A stretch of 64,000 bases of DNA from contig NZ_JARWAC010000002.1 in assembly GCF_029846175.1 (NCBI RefSeq), forward strand, positions 282,028-346,027. The letters are read 5' to 3'. Shown piece by piece: positions 57,889 through 64,000 of the stretch. Source of the stretch: Sphaerisporangium sp. TRM90804 (lineage in GTDB: Bacteria; Actinomycetota; Actinomycetes; Streptosporangiales; Streptosporangiaceae). Positions within the stretch are counted from its first letter, which is position 1. Every line of letters starts with the position of its first letter. The notes beneath the pieces are model-generated. The model did not search any database and was not told where the DNA came from. It worked only from the letters and a program-made list of their open reading frames with translations. A program made the translations under genes and the position numbers.

Positions 57889-59517
57889 ATGAACGCGACG
57901 GTACCGAGAAGGATCAAGGCACGCCTGGGACGGCTGAGCCTGGCGCGCCAGATGCTCGCGCTCCAGGTGGTGGTCGTCGGCGTCACCGTGGCGGGCGGCA
58001 TCATGCTCGCCGCCTTCCAGACCCGCGACCTGCTCGTCGACGAGGCCGCCAGGACGGCCGGCGCGACGGCGGTGAGCGTCGCCGCGTCCCCGTCCGTCCT
58101 CGACGCGCTCGACGACCCCGACCCCTCCGCCGCGCTCCAGCCGTACGCCGAGCGGGTGCGCCTGGAGGCCGGGCTGGACTTCATCACGATCATGAGCACG
58201 GCCGGGCTGCGGTACACCCATCCGGACCCCGGGCGCATCGGAGGCCGGTTCCTCGGCAACACGGCGCCCGCCCTGGCCGGGACCACGTTCACCGAGACCT
58301 ACACCGGCACGCTGGGGCCGTCGGTGCGCGCCGTCACGCCGGTGCGCGACGCCGGCGGGCGGGTGCGCGCGCTGGTCAGCGCGGGCATCACGATCGAGAA
58401 GATCAGCGCGCAACTCCGCGAGCGGGTGGTGGGCGCGGTGCTCACCGGCGCGCTCGGGCTGTCGGCGGGCACCGCGGGCACGTACCTGGTCAGCGCGCGC
58501 CTGCGCCGCCAGACCCACGGGATGCGGTCGGCCGAGCTGAGCCGCATGTACGAGTACCACAACGCGATCCTGCACGCGGTGCGCGAGGGGCTCCTGCTGC
58601 TGGACGGCGAGCACCGGCTGACCCTGTCCAACGACGGCGCGCGGGAGCTGCTCGGCCTGCCCGCGGGCGCCGAGGGCCTGCACGTCGCCGACCTCGGGCT
58701 GCCGCCCTCCCTGGCCGAGTCCCTGGACTCCGGCGAGGACCGCGCCGACGAGATCCACCTGACCGGCGATCGGGTGCTCGTGGTGAGCTGCGCCGTCGTC
58801 CGGTCAGGCTCACGCTCGCTGGGCACGGTGGTGACCCTGCGCGACCACACCGAGCTCCAGGCGCTCACCGGCCAGCTCGACGCCGAGCGCGGGTTCGCCG
58901 AGTCGCTCCGCTCGGCCGCGCACGAGGCGGCCAACCGGCTGCACACGGTGGTGACGCTCGTCGAGCTCGGCCGGGGCGAGCAGGCGGTGGCGTTCGCCAC
59001 GGCGGAGCTGCGGGCGGCCCAGCAGCTCACCGACCGCGTGGTCGGCGCGGTGCGCGAACCCGTGCTGGCGGCCCTGCTGCTCGGCAAGACCGCCGAGGCT
59101 GCCGAGCGGGGCGTCGAGCTGCGCATCGACCCGGAAAGCGAGCTGGACGACGTCACCCTCGACGCCCGCGACCTGGTCACCATCCTCGGCAACCTGATCG
59201 ACAACGCGGTGGAGGCGGCGACGGGCGGCGCCCCGCCCGCGGTCGTTTCCGTCCGCCTGCGCGGGGACGACGGCGTGTTCCTGTTCCGCGTCACCGACAG
59301 CGGGCCCGGGCTGGGCCCGGAGGCGGCCGAGGAGGCGTTCCGGCGCGGATGGACGACCAAGGGCGACGGCCGGGGCCTGGGGCTGGCGATGGTGGCCCAG
59401 GCGGTCCGCCGGCTGCGCGGCACCGTCGAGGTCGCGCGGGCCGGCGAGGGCACGGTCTTCAGCGTCCGGCTGCCCCTCCCGGACGCCGCGCCGGGCTCGG
59501 GGAGGGACGAGCCGTGA
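57889..59517 (+). CDS. CitA/DcuS/DctB-type sensor histidine kinase
   Basis: A 542-residue membrane kinase. Helix 1 at about 20-42; a PAS-like extracytoplasmic sensor (43-175) with YTHPDPGRIGGRF and ETYTGTLGPSVRAVTPV, typical of dicarboxylate/citrate sensors; helix 2 at about 185-205; a cytoplasmic PAS; the SpoOB-like H-box LRSAAHEAANRLHTV; and the HATPase with N-box NLIDNAVEA and GRGLGLAMV. The usual phenylalanine of HEFxN is Ala here. It overlaps the response regulator by four bases. Confidence 0.92.
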   Translation: MNATVPRRIKARLGRLSLARQMLALQVVVVGVTVAGGIMLAAFQTRDLLVDEAARTAGATAVSVAASPSVLDALDDPDPSAALQPYAERVRLEAGLDFITIMSTAGLRYTHPDPGRIGGRFLGNTAPALAGTTFTETYTGTLGPSVRAVTPVRDAGGRVRALVSAGITIEKISAQLRERVVGAVLTGALGLSAGTAGTYLVSARLRRQTHGMRSAELSRMYEYHNAILHAVREGLLLLDGEHRLTLSNDGARELLGLPAGAEGLHVADLGLPPSLAESLDSGEDRADEIHLTGDRVLVVSCAVVRSGSRSLGTVVTLRDHTELQALTGQLDAERGFAESLRSAAHEAANRLHTVVTLVELGRGEQAVAFATAELRAAQQLTDRVVGAVREPVLAALLLGKTAEAAERGVELRIDPESELDDVTLDARDLVTILGNLIDNAVEAATGGAPPAVVSVRLRGDDGVFLFRVTDSGPGLGPEAAEEAFRRGWTTKGDGRGLGLAMVAQAVRRLRGTVEVARAGEGTVFSVRLPLPDAAPGSGRDEP

Positions 59518-60185
59518 TCTCGGTTCTGATCGTCGAGGACGAGGAGCTGACCGCCGAGGCGAACCGCCTGCACGTCCAGCGGGTGCCCGGCTTCGAGGTC
59601 GTGGGCGTGGCCCGCTCGGGCGGGGAGGCGCTGCGGTTCCTGCGCACCCGCCGCGCCGACCTGGTGCTGCTCGACCTGTACCTGCCCGACATGCACGGCC
59701 TCGACCTGTGCCGGACGCTGCGCGCGGCCGGCGTGCTGTGCGACGTGATCGCCGTGACGTCCGCGCGCGACCTGTCGGTGGTCCGGTCGGCGGTGTCGGT
59801 GGGGGTCGTCCAGTACCTGCTCAAGCCCTTCGGCTTCGCCGCGCTGAGCGAGAAGCTCGAACGCTACGCCGAGTTCCGCTCCTCGACGGGACGCGCCGGG
59901 GAGGTCAGCGGCCAGGGTGAGGTGGACCGCGCGCTGTCGGCTCTGCGGGGGACGGGGAGGTCGGCGCTGCCGAAGGGGATGACCGAGGCCACCCTGGAGG
60001 CGGTGGCGGCCGAGCTGCGCAAGGCCCCGGAGGGGATGTCGGCGCAGGCCGTGGGCGCGGCCATCGGCGTCTCCCGGGTCACGGCCCGGCGGTACCTGGA
60101 GCACCTCGTCGAGACGGGCGCCCTGCGCCGGGTCCCGCGGTACGGCGGGCTCGGACGGCCGGAGCTGGTCTACCAAGGGACCTGA
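59514..60185 (+). CDS. CitB/DcuR-type response regulator
   Basis: A 223-residue regulator. Receiver domain: acidic pair VEDEELTAEA, phospho-acceptor Asp in LVLLDLYLPD, Thr in VTSARD and Lys in LLKPFGF. The C-terminal half has a winged-helix/HTH region (MSAQAVGAAIGVSRVTARRYLEHLVETG, partly listed) of the CitB type. GTG 59514 overlaps the kinase stop. Expected to activate the divergent symporter gene. Confidence 0.93.
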   Translation: MISVLIVEDEELTAEANRLHVQRVPGFEVVGVARSGGEALRFLRTRRADLVLLDLYLPDMHGLDLCRTLRAAGVLCDVIAVTSARDLSVVRSAVSVGVVQYLLKPFGFAALSEKLERYAEFRSSTGRAGEVSGQGEVDRALSALRGTGRSALPKGMTEATLEAVAAELRKAPEGMSAQAVGAAIGVSRVTARRYLEHLVETGALRRVPRYGGLGRPELVYQGT

Positions 60186-60226
60186 CGCCGGCGAGTCCTC
60201 CGCGGAACCCGGATAACTTCAGTGAA

Positions 60227-60418
60227 TCAGCTCTTCGCTAGTGATTTGCTGACGGCGTTCGGGCCGTCGTACGCCTGCTCCGGGAGCCGCTCCAGCGCCT
60301 TCATCGCCTGCCCGTCCGCGTTCTGCTTCCTGGCGTGCTCGATGAGGGCTTGCTTGGTCGCCGGATAGTCAACTCCGGACAAAAATTTCTGGACGTGGAT
60401 GAAGTCCACCTGAGTCAT
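60227..60418 (-). CDS. DUF2795 small protein
   Basis: A 63-residue protein: MTQVDFIHVQKFLSGVDYPA opens it, and ALIEHARKQNADGQAMKALERLP follows (in part). This matches the small DUF2795 fold found in many actinobacteria. GGGGGAA precedes ATG 60418. Function unknown. It converges on the two-component genes. Confidence 0.85.
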   Translation of the reverse strand: MTQVDFIHVQKFLSGVDYPATKQALIEHARKQNADGQAMKALERLPEQAYDGPNAVSKSLAKS

Positions 60419-60917
60419 GATTCCCCCTAAGTCCTGAGAAGGATCGTGTCCAGCACCGGAGCGGAGAAACCCGCCGACCCCACCTCCGAGAAACCGGCTG
60501 CGCGAGTCTTTACGCCCCTGGTGCAGCCCGAAAAAGGACCGGCGAGGGGTCGGCGGAGGCTTACACGAGACCGATTCGGGTTCGGCTCCGCCAGTCAAGC
60601 TGGTAAGACGGCACCGCCGGCGGCCACGGCCGCCCTCGACGGGCCCGGCCGTCCGGCCGGCCGGAACACACTTCGGCCGCAGGCCAGGGGGTGTATCCAG
60701 CGGGCTGTATCCCTCGTATGACCGTAACCCAGGAAATTTGCTCAAGTCAGGGACTTGTCTGGAGATGAGGAATCACAGGTCAATGAGGCCGACTGTGACG
60801 AGAGTCATGAAACCAATAGTGACATGTGCATATGTCGGCAATGGAAAGCGTCACTAGGCACGGCTGGGGTTATCCGTAATTCTCCTCCTAGCGATCGAAC
60901 GGGAGAGGGTGCGACGG
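60419..60917 (+). other. 499-bp intergenic region upstream of the lanthipeptide locus
   Basis: No gene is supported. The second half (60730-60900) is clearly AT-richer than the genome average here and contains the inverted repeat at 60821-60836 plus a possible -10 (TAATTC near 60878) without a clear -35. The locus promoter is expected here. Confidence 0.5.
60821..60836. promoter_or_regulatory. inverted repeat, candidate regulator-binding site
   Basis: GACATGTGCATATGTC reads the same on both strands at 14 of 16 positions. It lies about 80-97 bp before the LanKC start, where a RamR-like activator or another regulator could bind. Confidence 0.45.
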
Positions 60918-63713
60918 GTGATCGACAAATACGAGATGTATTGCCTGGCCGATCCACTGTTTTACGACACCCTTGACAACCAGCGCACCAGGTACCCTGA
61001 CTACGCTATAGCAGGGAATGAGGTACCGGCCGGCTGGCAGCACCGCGCCACCGAAACCTGGCTCCACTACGTGCCCGAGGACAACTCACTACCCCTTCAG
61101 GGCTGGAAGATTCATGTGTCCTCCTGCCTGGAGGACGCGGAGCGCACTCTTGAGGCCGTCTGGGACTACTGCGTGGGCCGCCGGCTGCCGTTCAAGTTCC
61201 TGCGCGGGCCGCGCGTCGTCATCATGCTCAACTCCAAGTACGCCGACCGGGGCAGCAGCGGCAAGCTGGTGACGATCTACCCGTCGGACGAGAACGAGAT
61301 GGAGCTGGTGCTCAAGGAGCTCGGCGAGCTCCTGCACGGCGTCCGCGGGCCGTACATCCTCAGCGACCTGCGCATCGGCGAGGGCCCGCTGTTCGTCCGG
61401 TACGGCGGCTTCGCCGAGCGGTACTGCCTGACCAGCGGCCGCGAGCGTGTCCTGGCCATCGAGGACGCGGACGGCGTCCTGGTGCCCGACCGGCGGGGGC
61501 CCACGTTCTCCCCTCCCCCGTGGATCACGCTGCCCGACTTCCTGGAGCCGCACCTCGCCGCGCGCAACGCGGTGACCGTCGGCGACCTGCCGTACAAGAT
61601 CGAGAAGGTGCTGCACTTCTCCAACGGCGGCGGCGTGTACAAGGCGGTCGACACCCGCACCGGCGAGGTCGTGGTGCTCAAGGAGGCCAGGCCGCACGCC
61701 GGGCTGGACGCCATCGGACGCGACGCGGTCGCGCGCCTCCAGTACGAGGCGCAGATCATGCGCCGCCTGGAGGGGCTGCGGGTCGTCCCGGCCATCCGCG
61801 ACTACTTCACGCTGGGCGACCACCACTTCCTGGTGGAGGAGTTCATCGACGGCACCACGCTGAGCCAGGAGTCGATCCACCGCCACCCGCTCACCCGGGC
61901 CCACATCTCCGACGAGGACGCCGCCGAGTTCACCGAGTGGGCGCTCGACATGCTCGCCCGCGTCGACGAGGCCGTCAGCGCCCTGCACGAGCGCGGAGTC
62001 GTCTTCGGCGACCTGCACCCGTTCAACATCCTGGTGGAGGGCGACCGGGTCGTCCTGATCGACTTCGAGGTGGCGACGCTCGCCGAGCAGAAGGCGCGGC
62101 CGACCCTGGCCCACCCCGGCTTCTGCCCGCCGCCCGACCGCCTCGGCGTGGAGGCCGACAAGTACGCCCAGGCGTGCCTGCGACTCGGCCTCTTCGCCCC
62201 CATGTCGACGGTGCTGATCCCGCTCCACCGCGCCAAGGCGATCCACCTGGCCGAGATGGTGCGCACCACCTTCCCCGTGCCGCGGGAGTTCGTGGACGAG
62301 GCCGTCCGCACCATCCTGGGCGACGACGCCGGCACCCTCGGCGCCCCGGCCGCGGAGACGTCACCGGTGGACGCCGGGCGCCCCGCCGCGGCCACCGAAC
62401 GGACCTCTCCCGCGAGCGCCACGCAGCCGCCCGCGGGAGAGGTCGGCCAAGCGGCCTCGACGGACCGCAAGGAGACCCCGGCGATGGACGCCGCCGCGCG
62501 CAGGCCCGGCCAGGGCACCGGCAGCGCCGGACGCACGGCCATGCGGGAGCTCCCGATGCCCGGCCGCGCGTCCTGGGAAGAGGTGCGCGCCGCGGCCTGC
62601 CGCGCCATCGTGGCCTCGGCCACCCCTGACCGCGCCGACCGGCTCTTCCCCGGCGACGTGGTGCAGTTCCAGCCCGGCGGGGGCCTCAACCTGGCGACCG
62701 GCGCGGCGGGTGTCCTGTACGCCCTGGCGGTGACCGGCGCCGGCCGCTTCCCCGAGTACGAGGCCTGGCTCAAGAAGCACGCCCTGGCCCCCCGGCCCGG
62801 CACCGGCCTCGGCTTCTACGACGGCCTGCACGGCGTCGCCTACGCGTTCGACGCGCTCGGCGACCGGCAGGGCGCCCTCGACCTGGTCGCCCTGCTGCAG
62901 CGGGAGCGGTGGGAGCAGCTCGGCCAGAGCCTGTACGCCGGGCTCTCCGGCATCGGGCTCAACCTCCTGCACTTCGGCCGCACGGCCGGCGAGCCCTCCC
63001 TGGTGGAGGCCGCGGTCAAGGTGACCGGCATGGTGGCCGACCGCCTCGGCTCCGTCGACAGCGTGCCCGAGGTCAGCGGCGGCACCAACCCGCACGCGGG
63101 ACTGCTGCGCGGCTCCTCGGGACCGGCCCTGCTGTTCCTGCGCGTGTACGAGGCCACCGGCGACCCCTCCCTGCTCGACCACGCGGCCGTCGCCCTCCGG
63201 CAGGACCTGCGTCGCTGCACCCACCGCGACGACGGACAGCTCCAGGTGCAGCAGGGATGGCGGACCAATCCGTATCTCGACGAGGGGTCGGCGGGTATCG
63301 GGCTCATCCTCGCCCAGTACCTGGCCCACCGCGAGGACGAGGAGTTCCGGCGGGCGCTCGGGGACATCGCCCCGGTGGCCACCCTGGACTACTACGTGCA
63401 GTCGGGCCTGTTCGCCGGCCGGGGTGGCATGATCTCGGCGCTGTGCGCGGGGATCCGCCCCGGGGTGGACCGCACCTCGCCGCTGGTGGCGGACCAGATC
63501 CGCCGCCTGGCCTGGCACGCGATCCCCTACGGCGACGGGCTCGCCTTCCCCGGCAACCAGTTGCTCCGGCTCTCGATGGACCTCGCGAGCGGCACGGCCG
63601 GCGTGGTCTTCGCACTGGGCACCGCGCTGCACGACCAGCCGGTGCACCTGCCCTTCATCTCGCCTCCCGGCAATCCCGCCGGGCCGGTGGACTCCGACCA
63701 GGAAGGGAGGTGA
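60918..63713 (+). CDS. lanKC: class III lanthipeptide synthetase LanKC (RamC/AmfT-like)
   Basis: A 931-residue three-domain synthetase that phosphorylates Ser/Thr of the precursor, eliminates phosphate and cyclises with Cys. N-terminal lyase domain (1-215; starts YEMYCLADPLFYD). Central Ser/Thr kinase-like domain (about 223-460): Gly loop HFSNGGGVYKA, Lys255 in VVLKEA, catalytic GDLHPFNIL (Asp365, Asn370), IDFEVA (Asp382). A 90-residue Ala/Pro/Thr linker precedes a LanC-like domain (about 555-931). There the zinc-ligand positions read DEGSAGIG and GLFAGRGG instead of Cys and Cys-His, so it lacks zinc ligands as is normal in class III. GTG 60918 is preferred to GTG 60909 because GAGAGGG lies eight bases before it. 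Confidence 0.94.
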   Translation: MIDKYEMYCLADPLFYDTLDNQRTRYPDYAIAGNEVPAGWQHRATETWLHYVPEDNSLPLQGWKIHVSSCLEDAERTLEAVWDYCVGRRLPFKFLRGPRVVIMLNSKYADRGSSGKLVTIYPSDENEMELVLKELGELLHGVRGPYILSDLRIGEGPLFVRYGGFAERYCLTSGRERVLAIEDADGVLVPDRRGPTFSPPPWITLPDFLEPHLAARNAVTVGDLPYKIEKVLHFSNGGGVYKAVDTRTGEVVVLKEARPHAGLDAIGRDAVARLQYEAQIMRRLEGLRVVPAIRDYFTLGDHHFLVEEFIDGTTLSQESIHRHPLTRAHISDEDAAEFTEWALDMLARVDEAVSALHERGVVFGDLHPFNILVEGDRVVLIDFEVATLAEQKARPTLAHPGFCPPPDRLGVEADKYAQACLRLGLFAPMSTVLIPLHRAKAIHLAEMVRTTFPVPREFVDEAVRTILGDDAGTLGAPAAETSPVDAGRPAAATERTSPASATQPPAGEVGQAASTDRKETPAMDAAARRPGQGTGSAGRTAMRELPMPGRASWEEVRAAACRAIVASATPDRADRLFPGDVVQFQPGGGLNLATGAAGVLYALAVTGAGRFPEYEAWLKKHALAPRPGTGLGFYDGLHGVAYAFDALGDRQGALDLVALLQRERWEQLGQSLYAGLSGIGLNLLHFGRTAGEPSLVEAAVKVTGMVADRLGSVDSVPEVSGGTNPHAGLLRGSSGPALLFLRVYEATGDPSLLDHAAVALRQDLRRCTHRDDGQLQVQQGWRTNPYLDEGSAGIGLILAQYLAHREDEEFRRALGDIAPVATLDYYVQSGLFAGRGGMISALCAGIRPGVDRTSPLVADQIRRLAWHAIPYGDGLAFPGNQLLRLSMDLASGTAGVVFALGTALHDQPVHLPFISPPGNPAGPVDSDQEGR

Positions 63714-63720
63714 AGACGAC

Positions 63721-63843
63721 ATGGCACTCCTCGACCTGCAGGACATGGCCCCTGACGGTGGTCACGGCGGCGGCGGCAGCAACCTGAGCCTCCTGGGATG
63801 CACCCCGCACGAGAACAGCAGCCTCAGCATCCTCTGCGGCTGA
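63721..63843 (+). CDS. lanA1: class III lanthipeptide precursor 1 (RamS/AmfS family)
   Basis: A 40-residue precursor too short for most gene finders. The leader begins MALLDLQDM, containing the LLDLQ helix recognised by class III synthetases, followed by a short linker with GGHGGGG. Core: SNLSLLGC (Ser20, Ser23, Cys27; S-x2-S-x3-C) and SSLSILC (Ser33, Ser36, Cys39; S-x2-S-x2-C), joined by TPHEN. Each motif could make a labionin or a lanthionine. ATG follows the LanKC stop by seven bases with a strong GGGAGG. Confidence 0.93.
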   Translation: MALLDLQDMAPDGGHGGGGSNLSLLGCTPHENSSLSILCG

Positions 63844-63896
63844 CGTTCCAGCACGACCAGCACGAGTCAGAAGACATCACGAAAGGACGAAACATC

Positions 63897-64000
63897 ATGG
63901 CGCTTCTCGACCTGCAGAACATGGACGTTCCCACCGGCGGCGGCGGTGGCGGCTCCAACCTGAGCCTCGTCGGGTGCACCCCCCACGAGAACAGCAGCCT
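63897..64000 (+). CDS. lanA2: class III lanthipeptide precursor 2 (cut by window end)
   Basis: The first 34 codons are present. The leader MALLDLQNM and the core SNLSLVGCTPHENSSL are nearly identical to precursor 1 (LLGC replaced by LVGC); the linker is TGGGGGG. AAAGGA lies eight bases upstream. The second ring motif and stop lie beyond the window. Clearly a tandem duplicate of precursor 1. Confidence 0.92.
   Translation, partial: MALLDLQNMDVPTGGGGGGSNLSLVGCTPHENSS

Noticed and set aside
60560..60640. tRNA-like motifs (GGGTTCGGCTCC and AAGCTGGTAAGACGG)
   Set aside because: The pieces resemble T- and D-arm sequences but are in the wrong order, the D stem does not pair fully and no acceptor or anticodon stem can be formed.
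60446..60721. 91-codon plus-strand ORF before the lanthipeptide locus
   Set aside because: Third-position GC is not raised relative to the other positions, the product is low-complexity and resembles no family; the region is better read as regulatory DNA.
60755..60976. 73-codon ORF overlapping the LanKC start
   Set aside because: It overlaps a well-supported gene, has no Shine-Dalgarno and atypical codons for this genome.

Overview
The window is very GC-rich, with dense gene packing, many GTG starts and frequent ATGA/GTGA stop-start overlaps. It also carries DUF5753-type XRE debris, STAND ATPases, a conservon-like NIT histidine kinase, a polyphosphate glucokinase, a class I terpene synthase and a RamS/AmfS-type class III lanthipeptide locus. 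Together these point to a filamentous actinomycete, most likely of the Streptosporangiales (Nonomuraea/Streptosporangium-like). The family content supports this placement, but no rRNA is present to confirm it.

Layout. 1-5.2 kb: the 3' end of an FtsX-type ABC permease, an NmrA-like reductase, a MazF/PemK-like toxin gene without an obvious start or antitoxin, and a saccharopine-dehydrogenase-like oxidoreductase divergent from a GlxA/AraC regulator. 5.2-19.1 kb: a plant-polysaccharide utilisation island. A minus-strand operon (sugar-binding lipoprotein, two permeases, GH5, GH43) diverges from a lacI-type regulator and a plus-strand operon (secreted GH30, Gfo/Idh/MocA oxidoreductase, DUF6807/PmoA, cupin), and is closed by an MFS transporter. 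A 13-bp palindrome (CYGAAAGTTTCGG) occurs four times at the three promoters and is the probable LacI operator. 19.2-27.6 kb: a tandem-repeat spacer, copC-copD, an unknown polytopic membrane protein, an unusual hydrolase-ABC ATPase fusion with its permease, and a membrane protein of unknown function.

27.6-38.6 kb: two STAND/NB-ARC ATPases, an orphan terpene synthase, an ankyrin protein, a PAC2 protein, a second Gfo/Idh/MocA oxidoreductase, a protein tyrosine phosphatase and a small membrane protein. 38.9-45.3 kb: one tightly coupled operon containing a double-ATPase ECF transporter (A-A fusion, S, T), an amidohydrolase/deaminase and a NIT-domain histidine kinase. 45.4-56.2 kb: HAD hydrolase, a predicted zincin metallopeptidase, a Uma2 nuclease-fold protein, HrpA helicase, an RsbW-like kinase, PpgK, a beta-lactamase-fold lipoprotein and a metallophosphoesterase. 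56.2-60.2 kb: a C4-dicarboxylate symporter divergent from a CitA/DcuS-type two-component pair, with a CRP-like palindrome between them. 60.9-64.0 kb: the lanthipeptide locus (LanKC plus two nearly identical precursors, the second cut by the window end).

A recurring local feature is small direct duplications in intergenic DNA. There are four such sites, and two of them copy the 3' end of the adjacent gene. No CRISPR array, insertion sequence, rRNA or convincing tRNA was found. The most interesting material is the lanthipeptide pair at the right edge, the LacI operator architecture, the ECF-deaminase-kinase operon, the zincin and the hydrolase-ABC fusion.
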